Positions 44,010 to 55,731 of a stretch of 64,000 nt of DNA are shown here, in pieces. This DNA is from Piezodorus guildinii (taxonomy: Eukaryota > Arthropoda > Insecta > Hemiptera > Pentatomidae): contig CM041292.1 of NCBI GenBank assembly GCA_023052935.1, forward strand, positions 111,257,436 through 111,321,435. Reading direction: 5' to 3'. The translations under genes and the position numbers were made by a program. The notes below the pieces were generated by a model. That model saw only the letters and a program-made list of their open reading frames with translations. It did not search any database and was not told where the DNA came from. How positions within the stretch are numbered: the first letter of the stretch is position 1; each line of letters starts with the position of its first letter.

Positions 44010-44290
44010 GTCACTTTTGGTGTAGTGGCTAGTACGACACCTTTCTATGTCCAAGGTCGCAGGTTCAAAACTGGAAGATGACTCTAAGATTTTTTAATAG
44101 AAGAAAAAATCCTTAGTTTTCCCGTCATTCGGAAGGGAGGAGGTCCCGAGCATGTACGATGTCAGGTACTCGTTAAATATCCCTATCATCATTAAATCTG
44201 GATAGGCAAATTGAAAGCTCCCACTGGAGCTTCGTCCGATAAGCCATGGCAGTATAAAGTGATGTTAAATGAATCAACAAACAAACTAAA
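44010..44290 (+). repeat. SINE family A, near full-length copy
   Basis: The head begins near 'GTGTAGTGGCTAGTACGACA' and the B-box-like segment is 'GTTCAAAACTGG'. The core is 'TCATTCGGAAGGGAGG', with a short deletion, and the 3' end is 'AAAGTGATGTTAAATGAATC' with an A/C-rich tail. Confidence 0.88.
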
Positions 44291-45275
44291 AGCTGCTGAA
44301 GGATACTGCATTCTGTTGGAGAGCAAGTTTCCTAAGAAACTATGGATATCAAGCCCTACTTGTTGAATTGTTATATGGCTGTAAACAGATTGTGTGCTCC
44401 CTCCGCTTCTACTTAGAGAGGAGATGTTGAAGTAGAAGGGATGGCTGCTAAAAGAACCGATGTCTGAAGTAGGTGAACTTTCTGTAAAACTTTGTGATAC
44501 TTTTACATTCAGTAAACCAGCGCAAACCGGCAGGAAACTGCGAAAAATAAAATTAATTAAGAATCATACAGAAAAATGGTGTTAGCAGAGAAACGTTAAC
44601 GCTCTGGAGCCATTACAGTTCTTCAAGCCTCTACTTTCCATAAATAACTGCAGATAATGACTTGCGAATGGATTAAAATCTGCTCGAGAAACCAGGGCTG
44701 CAAATGTACTGAACCATGGCTCTGTGTTCTAGCACTGTGTAAGTAATTTGTTAGTAGAGAAAGACTCTATAGGCTATCATAGTCTTAATAGACTCGTAGA
44801 GAAAGACTATCTGATCAAGAGCCATTGGACATGGAAGATATTAGACTAACCACTGAAAGAATTTGCAGGAAGTGGGTTTGAAGATGGGGTGGCACTGATT
44901 GAACATATAGAACCAAAACATATTAATAGCCAACAAATTAAACATATAATACATTATACTGTAACATTATATGTCTTTTATTAATTATTTTAAAATTTTA
45001 ATTTTTTAATTAATTGGTTTTAAGAACACCACACTCATTTTAAGAACGTCTTCATTACATCATACCTGAGGCTTTAAAAAAGGCTTACTTTAATTTCTTG
45101 TTTATTTAATACTTTAGAGCGTGAACATATTGTCAAAATAATTTACCAATCACTGAAATGTAATTTTCTTTTATGATAGTATTTATTAATTAAATAAAAA
45201 TACTTTAGTGTAGTTAACAACACTTCTTTTGATTTTTTACAATTAAAATCACGACGAGAACCTGTTTTTTAGCGA
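44291..45275. other. Unassigned DNA
   Basis: No gene or repeat recognised. 44,740-44,830 contains a small local duplication around 'AGAGAAAGACT'. Confidence 0.3.
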
Positions 45276-45279
45276 TTCA

Positions 45280-45800
45280 ACAAAGTTGGTGTTGGGGTAG
45301 TCAGTGAACCTTGCTTTAAGAAAATCAAATAAGTGTATTTATTTTTACAATTACTCCTCTTTTCTTTAAATATCGTGGATGACTTGAAATCTCCCCAGTG
45401 GCCTCATTTCTCTTTACACCAAATATTTTGCTTTAACACCTTATTCTCGAAAACATTGAGGCGTTATTCATACTTCAAAGTAAGAACACGTTTCACATAC
45501 GTATAGAACCGTCAGGATAATAATAGTTCTATGAACTTCAATAACTTAAAGTTGTTTGCCAGTAGCCGCGAGCTATGTAATTTCAGAATAGAATTATAAC
45601 ACAAATTTCTGGCTTTTGCCTTTAATACTTACATTTCTCCGCTTCATCAAACGTATATCCTGATATATCAATGTCACCAAGATTCTCACCGTTTCCACTA
45701 CTAAACCTATATTCCGTCCCATCTGTATTTATTTTAAGGCATACTCTTTACCTGTTTTCATTAACTTACTTGTGTTTAATTTTAAACGTTCCGCGTTTTT
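45280..45800 (-). mobile_element. RTE-like LINE relic
   Basis: On the - strand 'CLKINTDGTEYRFSSGN' and 'LGDIDISGYTFDEAEKCKY' (about 45,635-45,745) match the RTE block before 'KYLG'. After a degraded gap, 'RLNVFENKVLKQNIW' (about 45,400-45,460) matches the later RTE block. Stops and shifts throughout. Confidence 0.7.
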
Positions 45801-46018
45801 GCCCAGCAGTAACAGACACAGCATACAGGCTATCTAATCTAATTTAGGAATATGATCTGACTCCTGGTATACACTGGTCATGGTAACTTATTAAGAAGGA
45901 TTGATGAAGATTCGGTGCTAGCCATGAACTCTAATCTTCAGGAAAAGAAATATACGGACACACTTTATTGTTTAGAGATTAATAGGACTAGCTGAGGCCA
46001 TGCAATTGAGTCAATTGC

Positions 46019-46235
46019 TATACAGACGGATCCCTGACAGAGGTAGGCTCAGGGGCTGTAATATGGAGAATGGACAAATCAAGGGAAGAGATGTCCATCA
46101 CTCTAGGTAAACATATTTCAGTCTTTCAGGCTGAAGTAATGGCAATAAATATCTGTGCTCAAACCCTAATTTCAGAAGGGATGAGAGACAGGCTTATAAC
46201 TATCCATACCGATAGTCAAGCTGCAATCGGAACTG
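46019..46235 (+). mobile_element. LINE RNase H fragment
   Basis: One frame runs from 'YTDGSLTEVGSGAVIWRM' (first catalytic Asp) to 'SVFQAEVMAINICAQ' (catalytic Glu) and 'TIHTDSQAAIG' (third catalytic Asp). It is then cut by a SINE-A. Typical of I/R1-clade LINE RNase H domains. The domain end is missing. Confidence 0.8.
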
Positions 46236-46237
46236 AC

Positions 46238-46352
46238 ATCGCACAAGTTCGGGACCACCGTTTAACGTCCCCTCCGAAGGACGGCATAACTAAGGGTTTT
46301 TTACTCCCATTAAAAAATCCTAGGACCACCTGCGGGTTTGAATCTATGTAGT
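46238..46352 (-). repeat. SINE family A, 5' half
   Basis: The complement of core and B-box part ('GTCCCCTCCGAAGGACGGC', 'CACCTGCGGGTTTGAATC'). It interrupts or abuts the LINE RNase H fragment and is among the least diverged SINE-A pieces in the window. Confidence 0.88.
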
Positions 46353-46690
46353 TGTCCTAGTTGTAATATGGGGTATGTAGTTGTCCAGAGATTGCTTGGT
46401 TTTACCATTTTGGCAGCGACCTCATTTAGCTACGTCAGATTCATCAAAGCACTAAGCTTGAATTAACGGAAACGGACGGTGCACAATAGGCCTAATAAGG
46501 CTGCAGTGCATAAGATAAGCCAGAAAAATTAACAAAAAAAAATAAAATAAACTAATCATGGGCGTACCCTAGAACCGGAAATTTACTACCGAGATTTAAA
46601 CATTTACCGTACGCTTCACCTTTCCTATTAGATATTCTATTCACCAGGACAATGGCTAAGCTACATAAGAAAAAACCAAAGGTGAATCTC
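46353..46690. other. Unassigned DNA
   Basis: A short duplicated word, 'GTATGTAGTTGTCC', occurs at 46,373 and in part at 46,345. Otherwise nothing. Confidence 0.3.
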
Positions 46691-46920
46691 TGATAGTTTT
46701 TGTTTTGATTTGATATCTAAAAATTACTAGTGCTAGAGATTTTCCCAACACGTTTTCAGCCGTAAAGCTGAATTAAAATGGATGCGAAACTACAATTATC
46801 AACCAAAAAAATGTTACGGCTGAATTGAGTAAAGGAAAGAGGATAACTAGTAAAAAAATTATGAAAATCCAGAATGTTGAGCGGCATGGTCTGAACGGTT
46901 TCAAAATAGATTGACCATTA
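46690..46920 (-). repeat. Family D fragment, inverted
   Basis: The complement of the family-D 5' part: 'TTTGATATCTAAAAATTAC', 'GAGGATAACTAGTAAAAAAA' and 'AGAATGTTGAGCGGCATG'. These mirror the blocks at 27,540-27,740. Confidence 0.55.
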
Positions 46921-47194
46921 CCAATATCAAATTTTAAATACAAACACCTTGTTTGACATTCGTCAGTGTATTCTGACTCCTCATCAATCATGACTTTTGG
47001 AAAAGCAAGTTTTTCTTTTTACTCTAAAAAATAATTCATTTTTCTGAAGAATTAATTCTCTGTTCTTATAATTTCAAGTTTTGTTTTTCAAAGAGGTTTA
47101 TGATTACGCTGTTTGAATTGATCATCAGATCGGCGACCGATAAATATATGACAAGGGATAAATGTAAGACAGAATACATAATATAGGTAAATAT

Positions 47195-47405
47195 ATTTAC
47201 GTATTTAGGCAATGGGCGGAGGTGTCGAAGGCATGCCGCAGCGGGGGAGGACTGGAGCGGGCGGGCCGCCGGGGGCGGTTATATCCCCGCCGCCCCCTTC
47301 CTTTCTTCCTGCCACCCCCTCTCCTCCACCTCCTGTCGTGTTTATTGTCTCTCCGTCCTCTTTCATATTTATGATTCTTCGTCCCGTGGCCCTGCGCTGA
47401 CAGCT
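47195..47405. other. GC-rich island, function unknown
   Basis: About 200 bases of strongly G/C-rich sequence in AT-rich DNA. 'GGGGGCGG' and 'CCGCCGCCCCC' can pair around 'TTATATCC', and a long C/T-rich stretch follows. Frames on both strands are Pro/Gly low-complexity. It could be a promoter or CpG-type regulatory element, or part of an exon; nothing decides between these. Confidence 0.35.
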
Positions 47406-47589
47406 TACAAATTTTAGATTATCCTATATATTAAGAAACGTCCACGGTTTGCGTAATATATCTTTGTTAAGTTTATTTCTGCGAATATTCATTAATTATG
47501 ATGACATTTGTTCAGCAAAATTTATGCTCTTTATACCGTCATTTCAGATTATGATGTAATAAAAGTGTTTAATTTTTATATTTAAAAAA

Positions 47590-48545
47590 AAAATTATTTA
47601 TAGTAATTTACAATTGTATTAAAGAGCACAATAAGTAAATACGAGTATGTAGAATGAAAATAAAAAGTCATGAAAAAGTCTTGAGAAAGAACTACCCAGT
47701 GGTAGCACTTCACTAACTATTTTAAGACAGTAGGTCCCGAGGCCACCTTCTTTTCAGTCGCCTTGGAGGGTTATGAGGGATATCTGGGGAAGATAAATTA
47801 CGAACAAGTGGGTTTGTATGGGCAGGGAGTTTAGAATGGAAAGAGGAGTATCTAAGCGCGGGCTATGTCTGCAACAAATGGGATGCTTAGGTCATTATGG
47901 AGGAGTTGATTTGTGACAAAATAAGGGGCATTCAAGATTTTGCAAAGGATTTTGGATTGTAAGGACTGGATGCGGGAGGAATTAGATGGTTTCGTAGAGC
48001 CCCAAAGCTCGATTCCATATGTCCAAATAGGTCTGATAATAGTGATGTAAATGAGTCTTTTGTAATATACTGGAAGTTTTGAACGTTTGTCTAGTAAGTG
48101 TTGTAGTAATCAATATCTTCAAGCAGTTTCTTGTCGTTTCAGTCTTGTGTGAGGATTCCGAGTAAGGCGCTTGTCAAATGGAGACCTAGGTATCGGATTT
48201 ATTCTACAGATGTAAGCGTAATGTTATTAAAGGATACTGGGGGGGCAGGAAGCCATCGGTTTGCGACGAAGGGTAAAGTAATTTGGTGGGATTTATTTTA
48301 ATCCTCCGATTTTGACACCATTCTTCAATGGTTTTGATGTGGGACTGAAGGGTTTGAAATGCAGTAGATGGATCATTATGGACGAATAGGACACACGTGT
48401 CATCAGCATAAGTATTGAGGACAGTGCGAGGATGGAGTGGAATGTCAGCTGTATAAAGGGAGTAGAGGATAGGACCTTAAGATACTACCTTGAGGAACTC
48501 CAGCAGATTGGGAAAATATGGATGAATAGAAAAAGTTATGGTTTA
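47590..48545 (-). mobile_element. Jockey-like LINE, 3' half
   Basis: On the - strand '[10 protein letters not shown]' (about 48,480-48,510) is followed by a 'TYADDTCVLF' region (about 48,370-48,415) and a 'RYLGLHLTS' region. 'RPIWTYGIELWGS', the usual jockey end region, precedes the stop. The 3' UTR-like part runs to about 47,590. Same family as 61,420-62,480 and 50,343-51,400. Frameshifted. Confidence 0.8.
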
Positions 48546-48719
48546 CCTTAATTAAAGGTTCTGCCAGTAAGGTAGGCGTGTTTAATTTAAAACTAAATTT
48601 AATAAAATTTATTTCATTGAAATTTAAAACTGTTTGAAAGTTAAAAATGTATCTATTTATGTTTGAAAAGAGGGATGAAACCTGAAATAGTGTTTCTAGG
48701 TGCACATATTTTATATATC

Positions 48720-49575
48720 TGGGTTTGACTCATCTTTCAGCTTGCAACAGTTATTATTTATTTGGCATTTGCATCGACCATAATTCAGTGCGAGCCTCAA
48801 CATGGCAAAGGGATCGTGAGAAAGGTGACAGGTGTGCTGTAGGCCGTGCCCCGCTGTCGTAAATATCACAACTCGCGTGCTAATTATTGCCTCCACTTCC
48901 AATTCGTCTTCCTAGCCTTTGGTACCTGAGTATGTAGCTCAGGTGGTAAAGTGACTGCCACTGGGTCGTGTACCTCATTTATTTTAGAGGGCTATGTAAG
49001 CGTGGACTACATCATGCAACTTGAGGGAATTAGATAACAAGGCAGGTGATATTAGTGTCGAAGACCATTGTAACAAGCCTTAGTTATTATAAATTTTCGC
49101 CATTACAGGTATAGTAGCTATAGTCGTGATCATAGTAAATTGCAACACCTATGCTTTAATTTTTTATGGTAATGAATTTGATCCAATCGAATACTTTGGT
49201 TTTTGTCTACTTATTTATATAATACGCTTTATGAAATAAAGAACAAAATATTAAAAAATAATGTTGTTTAGTTCTTGGTTAGTAGTTTTAAGAACCGCCA
49301 GAATACAATTTTAAATTATCTTGAATTTTAAGCATTTTGCTAACAGAAACAATTATTATTGTGGGATTAATATTGAACATTTTTACGAAAAACAGCGATG
49401 ACACAAATCAATAGTGATTCATAGATTTGAAAATTAATATCATAATTCATTTTACGAGAGAACTTAAACTTCTATATTTTCTTTATTGATTTTTATGTGC
49501 TTATCTTTAATTTTCAATATATAATATTATTCTGTTGTGTAATCAGCATTTTTAAAAACACTAGGTTATGTTTAA
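48720..49575. other. Unassigned DNA
   Basis: No supported gene. 48,930-48,970 has a 'GTAGCTCAGGTGGTAAAGTG' stretch that resembles a tRNA D-arm, but no anticodon or T-arm follows, so it is probably a decayed SINE head. Confidence 0.35.
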
Positions 49576-49582
49576 TCATTTT

Positions 49583-49715
49583 ACTTTCACTTACTATATA
49601 TAGTAATGGAAAGTATTGCGATCGTGAAAATTTTTGAATTCCAGTTTTCAACGGAAATACAGATTTTAGGGTCCCCTGAGTCCAAATAACCAAGTCCCAC
49701 AAAAAGGTCTGTAGG
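49583..49715 (-). repeat. Family T repeat, 3' terminal fragment
   Basis: Starts with the TIR ACTTTCACTTAC and keeps 'ACTATATATAGTAA', 'GCGATCGTGAAAATTTTT' and 'CAAGTCCCACAAAAAGG', then stops abruptly at an R1-type LINE end. The junction suggests that the LINE inserted into, or recombined with, this copy. Confidence 0.85.
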
Positions 49716-49728
49716 TGTTTTTTTGTTT

Positions 49729-50342
49729 TTTTTACGAGGGTCGGTGGAAATCTTCAAAAGACGCGGATAGGCCCGTACCTATCCGTGTGGTGGGATTTTT
49801 ACCCACTAAAACCACCGCCCTACACCTGTTCATTCCTTTCCACGGGACCGCCGCTAGGCATTACTTCATGAAGGGAAATGGCTGAGTGCCGCTTCATTTC
49901 TTCACATGATTTTCATACCGTTAGTCACGTCTTCTGGATCTCTCTTCCTCTCTAAATCTCTTCAGGACGACTGCGGTGATTTTCTTCACTGCTCCCCAAT
50001 GTTGTTCTGATCGCAGCATTTGACTTACTACATTATCTGGTGTGATCGTTCCTCCACACACCCTCACCAATGTGCTTCTTTCTTCCACAAAGCGAGTGCC
50101 GGCGAAAAACACGTGCTCCGCCGTTTCCTCGACAGTTCGGCATGCAGGGAACTCTGCAGTGTTGTCCAGTTTGAATCGGTACTGGTAGGCTCTAAAGCAT
50201 CCATGTCCGGTCAAGAGCTGGGTAATGTAGAAGTCCACCTCACCATGCCGGCGACCAAACCTCAAGCCCACATCGGGTATTAACCTGCGAGTCCACCTCC
50301 CGGAATCTGCAGCCTCCCAACGCTGTTGCCACTGGTAGATGC
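49729..50342 (-). mobile_element. R1-clade LINE, 3' end
   Basis: The frame runs from about 50,342 down to TGA/TAG near 49,921. It reads 'WQQRWEAADSGRWTRRLIPD', 'GEVDFYITQLLTGHGCFRAY', a degenerate zinc-binding block ('FPACRTVEETAEHVFF', with one expected Cys replaced) and a basic end 'EEERSRRRD'. The order is that of R1-clade C-termini. The frame is open for about 140 codons, so this piece is young compared with other LINEs here. The 3' UTR extends to about 49,729. Confidence 0.85.
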
Positions 50343-51405
50343 ACGGGAGCCTTTCTTGACGTAGAGCAAGCATTTGATAGAGTCTGGCATCCAGGACTGC
50401 TGTACAAACTCCGAAAAATCCTCCCTCCAACATACTTCCTTATCATCTATTCCTAGCTCACTGACAGATCCTTCAAAATAAATCGCAATGGGTCTTATTC
50501 ATCTCGTTTTACTCAGTCTGCTGGTGTTCCTCAAGGCAGTATCCTAGGACCCATTCTCTACACAGTATATACAGGTGATATCCCAACCAATCCTAACACT
50601 TTCCTTTCCACTTATGCTGATGACACTTGTGTCCAGTCCAACTGTAGCCTCTCAAGCCCTTCAATCCCACATCAGAGACCTTGAGATATGGTGTTAGAAT
50701 TGGAGAATTAAAATAAATTCCAACAATCCCACCAAATAACCTTTACCCTTCGTCGTAAACCAATGACATCCTGTCCTACAGCATCCTTTCATAATATTCC
50801 ACTTGTCCCTGTTGAACAGATCCGCTACCTAGGACTCCTCCTTGACAAACGTCTCATATGGAATCCGCACACAAGACTGAAACGACAAGAAACTGCTCGC
50901 CGCTTTCGATTACTTCAACACTTACTAGACAGACGCTCAAACCTTCCACTTAACTACAAAAGGCTCATCTACATGACCATCATAAGGCCTATATTGACTT
51001 ACGGTTGGGCTTTGGAGCTCTACTAAACCATCGAATTCTTCCCGTATCCAATCCAAAATCCTTCATAAAGTCCTCAACGCTCCTTACTTTGTCACAAATA
51101 AAATCATCCATAAAGACCTAAATGTTCCATATGTTGCTGATTTGGCCCGAACCATCAATCCTTCAATGACAAACTCCATTCCCACCCCAACCCACTAGTT
51201 TCAACCCTTGCTTCCCCCTTCGATTCCTGAAATCCTCCGAGGCGTCTGAAAAGAAGATTGCCTCGAGACCTTCTAGTTTAAAATAGTTACTGGAGTGCTA
51301 CCGTTTGGTTGTTCCTCTACAAGTCTGTCTCATGTGATTTTTCTTATAGCATATTTACTTGTTGTAATATAAATTACAGTTGTAAATTTAAATAAATAAA
51401 TATAA
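50343..51405 (+). mobile_element. Jockey-like LINE, RT to 3' tail
   Basis: Starts inside the RT at 'GAFLDVEQAFDRVWHPGLLY' (first catalytic Asp). It goes on with '[19 protein letters not shown]' and 'YADDTCVQSN' (second pair), 'IRYLGLLLDKRLIWNPHTR' and 'YMTIIRPILTYGWALEL', and ends in an AAATAAATAAATA tail at 51,390-51,403. One stop near 50,455 and several later stops or shifts break it. It begins exactly where the R1 fragment ends in the opposite orientation. Confidence 0.9.
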
Positions 51406-51963
51406 AGATTAAAAAAAAATTATTTAAAACGGATATAACCGTTTTCAAAACCTGCAATTCTGTATTCTGAAACTATAGAATGTATTTATGAAGTTCATAC
51501 TATGAACGCAATTGACCAAGCCTGTTAAATCTTTCCATCACCTTGACTAGGTACTACATTGAAGTTGGCAAAGTCTGATTTGGTCAGGGTGAGGCAATGG
51601 TGTTTCGGACATTCATTCAAGTTTTTCATACAGGAATAATTCATTTATTTGAACTTATGAATGTGCACCAAGTAGAGCAGAAAAATATTAAACCAAAAAA
51701 AAAAAAAAGAAAGTTGGAAAATAACTAGTTTTATTACGATGGGAATGATTTGGACAGCGTTTGTACGTTTCGTTGAGAATGACCCTTATCCGTAAAATAA
51801 GGTATAAGAAAACCACATATCGAGTATTTCCTTATTAATCTGATTTAAATATTTTGAATATTGATTCCGGTTATCGGGTTGTCAAGAAAAATAATACCGG
51901 TTACTAATAAGACCGCAGGCTCACACATGGTGTGTATTTGACAGTTTTGTTATGTTTGGTAGT
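51406..51963. other. Unassigned DNA
   Basis: No recognisable feature. Confidence 0.35.
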
Positions 51964-51972
51964 TGATAGTTT

Positions 51973-52254
51973 GTTTGTTTATTTAATTAACGTCACTTTA
52001 TGCTACTGTGGCTAATCGGACGATACTACAGCGGGAGTTCTAAATTTTGCTTATCAAGGTTTAATTAGGATAGGGATCTTTAACAGGTAACTGACATCGC
52101 ACAGGCTAGGGACCACCTTTTTACATCCCCTCCGAAGGACGGCATAACTAAGGATTTTTTACTCCCATTAAAAAATCCTAGGACCGGATGGCGTGTTTGA
52201 TCCCGTGACCTTTGGTATAGAAGGCTGTTATGCTAGCCACCATGCTACTACAGG
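51973..52254 (-). repeat. SINE family A, full-length copy with 9-bp TSD
   Basis: The complement of the 11,591 copy, from the A-rich tail to the head 'GCTACTACAGG'. TGATAGTTT lies at 51,964-51,972 and 52,255-52,263 as a target-site duplication. Slightly diverged in the head. Confidence 0.92.
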
Positions 52255-52263
52255 TGATAGTTT

Positions 52264-52890
52264 AGTTTAGTCACCAGTAGTTGGCTGATAGTTTATTGAC
52301 TTATTGGACATTTATTGTATCATATAGGCTAATCATTACTCACAAAAAACTTAAGCTTTAACCCAAAAATGTTGTGATATCAGAGAAGTAGAGTATTAGA
52401 AGGACTTCATTTTGCGAGACGATGCCATTAAGCTCTGCTTTTAAAGGCATGGACTTGAAGTATATCCAGAGAGATTGGTGGCAGAGGGTTGTCAAGAATC
52501 CTGAGAAGTGGATGGAAGTTCTGATCAAGGACTGACTGCCTAAAGAGGAACGAAATGCTGGACTGCCAGCGATAATTATTCAAATATCAGTAAGAATCTC
52601 CCCCATAGTCCATTCTAGACTGACGGCTAGGTTCCATCCTGATTACTGGTCCTAATAGAATACGAAGACTTGTAGTATAAGCTTATAAACACGAACATCG
52701 CCATATAATACATAACTATAGAATAGCTATTTAATACATAGCTATATGAGACATGGCTATATAATACATAGCTAAAGAAATATAAAAACAAACATTTAAT
52801 CTGTTAGCATCAAGTTCGAGTATTTTAACTGTCCGATGTACCGTTTAAGTTTGGAAAAGTTTTATTCCTCAAGTTGCGTTAGTTAATACT
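52264..52890. other. Unassigned DNA with a short minisatellite
   Basis: 52,700-52,780 holds three to four loose copies of a ~22-bp word containing 'ATACATAGCTAT'. Nothing coding is supported. Confidence 0.45.
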
Positions 52891-52892
52891 TA

Positions 52893-53270
52893 ATGATTTC
52901 AGGTCCACGCTTAGATTCGGCACACCTAATAGTTTTACAAGATTCGCCTAACCATCTTAGCCTTCATAAACTTAAACGAGACGAGATAAGATATGGTGAC
53001 CGAAGAGGAAGCAGATGGTTAGAAGCCGAAGAGATCCCAGGGACTATTAATAAGAGGATAGCCAGGCGATTCGTGCAATGTTGTTATTGTTACAAGGGAA
53101 ATATATTGGCGTGGATATAACGGAGGTGACACGCAATGACCGCATCAGCCGGAGGCGGCGAACCCATTTGTGATCTGGGGGGTGGGACCATTCCGTCCTG
53201 TCCTCGAACCCTTCTCTCCTACCACACCCCCTAGCCCGCCTAATAAAGCCAACATTGCGAGGCTACACTT
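52893..53270 (+). other. GC-richer region with short frames, unrecognised
   Basis: A 75-codon frame (52,893-53,120) is followed by an ATG-led 32-codon frame at 53,136-53,234 ('MTASAGGGEPICDLGGGT'), then CTAGCCCGCCTAATAAAG. The composition differs from the flanks. No domain is recognised and no splice sites are convincing. It could be old transposon DNA. Confidence 0.25.
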
Positions 53271-55629
53271 GAAATAAACAAGGAACTGTGGCCTAAATGG
53301 AACATGAAATGGCCTCCAGCCGAATCTAAAGTTGTCTATAGAGTTTACCTAATTCCCTTTCGGCTCTTCATTACTATACGGAATAGCGTCATTACGAAAG
53401 TTTTTCTCTGTAAGACATCTCTTTGCTACATTCCAAAAAATAAAATCCGATAACACTAAGAGTTTTTTAAAAGTGTTAACTATATAATTCTACATGCCAA
53501 AAATGAATCCACCATTGGGTTTGACGATAGGCAATATAAATAACTCAATAAATCACTTTTTTTACAGGACCAGTGTTCAAATTAAAAAGGAAAACAAAAA
53601 TGGCACCCAATCCAACTCACTACCTCGGGCAGTTTAAGATGTGAAATCAACATGAATCATGTTTGTACTGTATTATATATATTTTTAAATTATGACCAGA
53701 ATAATTTATGTAAGTACATCACTGTGACACGCAATAATCTTCAATATATTCTTTTAGTGACTAAGCGTGACTCCCGTTTAAATTAACGAGCCATTTAGTT
53801 TTGTACAGTTCGTGTAAAAGGATAAAAGATCTAAAAACTTCATAAGTTGGGTTGCATTTAATTATATTTGCAGAGACTGATTTATTCGTGTTGCAAAATC
53901 CACTATCAGCAGACCTACACACTCCAGAATATTTAGAGTCAGTCTTAGAAATTTGTTATATCATCCAAGGCCATTCTAAGTTTTAGAGCGTGAAAATAGA
54001 TAATTAATTACACCCAGGCTGAGACAGCTGCTTGTTAGTAGAGGACAGACCCCAGTAAGTTGGCTGAAGGGCAGTACTGACAAACCAAGCAGCGGCTGCG
54101 GGGCGCTGACGCACGCGATGCTTTGTCTCCCTCGCTATGCCCCCACATCTCTTTCTCTCCTCATAGAATTTTGTAAGAATCCCAGTAAAGTTTGTAACAG
54201 TTCCAAAGTAACAATGTAGGTAAAAGCATTGTGGCAAACACAAAAAAACTGTCCTAACGCTCCTCTTCTTCTGAATGACTCGAAAAATCTATGGGTGGGA
54301 CAAACGGTAAGTGGCCACGTAGGGAGCGAAATAACAAAGGGCCCGCTTCTGGAAGAGTTGGAATATCTTTTGGGAATGATCGAAAGAGTAAAAAAAACAA
54401 GTCCGTGAAATAATTGAACAATCCAAGAACAAAATGCAATTTTTCCAGAATAAATGTGCTGTGAAAGCTCCAGAGGTGAGGAGATATGGAAAATGTGCAG
54501 CTGATATTGAAGAGTGTGTAAGGATAACATGGTAGGTCAGAGTGCTACAAAAAAAAAGGCTGTATAGCCTATGATAAGATTCATTATTTCAAACTTATTT
54601 AAATATTATATATTTTATACCTCTATTTTATTTTATTTTTTCACCCCTACCTCACCTTTGTAGGCTATAAGTTGGTTTCTAGAGCCAGGGGGATCAATGG
54701 GAGTTAACCGCCCTCCTCGCCAACTCATAATTTTCAAATTTTATAATCAGGTTGCTGGGCATTGTGCGTACTTTTATTGTTAACAGTAGGGCACTCAACT
54801 GCCTCAAACCTCCCTTATTTCATTTCATTTATTTATTATGGCGCTTTTGCTAGAACAAGAACTCATGCCAACTCCACTACAGCCAATGGATCTCTTTGAT
54901 CTTTTGTTACTCCCTCCATCCTTCAACACCCAGCTGACTCTCATTATCCAGCCATTTGATCCAAGGTTCCTCTCTACTTCTCCTAAAGACCAGTTTGAAG
55001 CATCCAGCATTCTCTCAACATATCGTATCTATCTTATTCGAGCTCTTTTTACCAATTTACGGAATCTATTTTATTTAACACAATATGATATATTGAAGTT
55101 AAAAAACAGGGCCTAAAGATGTTCTTTGCTTTGGGGTACTTTTTACTTCAGACTCAGGTTTTCGCACATATTATTTATTTAAATATTATTTTCCAAAAAA
55201 AATTGTTGAATATCACTCTCCTAATACTGAGTATATTGTTTTCATTGATGTTAGAATGAGACTAACAGGATTCAATTAGTGTTTATAGATAGTGATATGA
55301 ATTAACAATAAAATATAAATTTTTTTTTTGTACCAAGGGGCGATAAGCTCAATGTAAACTGCATACATCTTTATCGTATAATTCTACCACTTTGGAGCGA
55401 AGTGCTCTAGATGTCCACTTACCTCAACCCTCTCTGTATCAGCTACAGCAATCTGTTTTTACTTCTTATACTTTCCAGTTTTAATCCGACATTGGACCAT
55501 ACAAGATCTAACGCGACAATAGTTTTCCGACTTCTCAGCTTAATTAATTAAATAAAAATACTTTTTAGAAAGAAAAAATTGTCACAAAAGTAGATGGTAA
55601 AGATTTTTCAAACCCTACTAATTTAATAA
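53271..55629. other. Unassigned DNA
   Basis: A GC-richer patch at 54,040-54,150 and overlapping frames on both strands at 54,135-54,530 and 54,825-55,116 show no recognisable domain or splice context. Confidence 0.3.
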
Positions 55630-55731
55630 GATGAGGAAGATGGTTGGGAGTGCGGTCATCAGAAAGAAACACACATTAAAATGTAGGGTGTTTCTCTATA
55701 ATGACCACACCTCCAACCATCTTCCTAATCT
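55630..55731. repeat. 102-bp foldback with the arms of the 476-871 cassette
   Basis: 55,630-55,659 and 55,701-55,730 are nearly complementary. Their sequence (GAGGAAGATGGTTGGG and its complement) is that of the 476-871 arms. Only about 40 bases lie between, so this is either a deletion derivative or the minimal mobile unit. Confidence 0.8.

Noticed and set aside
45635..45750. Second orphan exon on the - strand ('INTDGTEYRFSSGN')
   Set aside because: The peptide matches the RTE LINE block that precedes 'KYLG', and the next RTE block follows downstream, so it is a transposon relic.
46070..46351. 93-codon host gene
   Set aside because: The frame is a LINE RNase H domain running into a SINE.
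54825..55116. 92-codon gene on + and 61-codon frame on -
   Set aside because: Overlapping frames on both strands, no recognised domain, no splice or poly(A) context.
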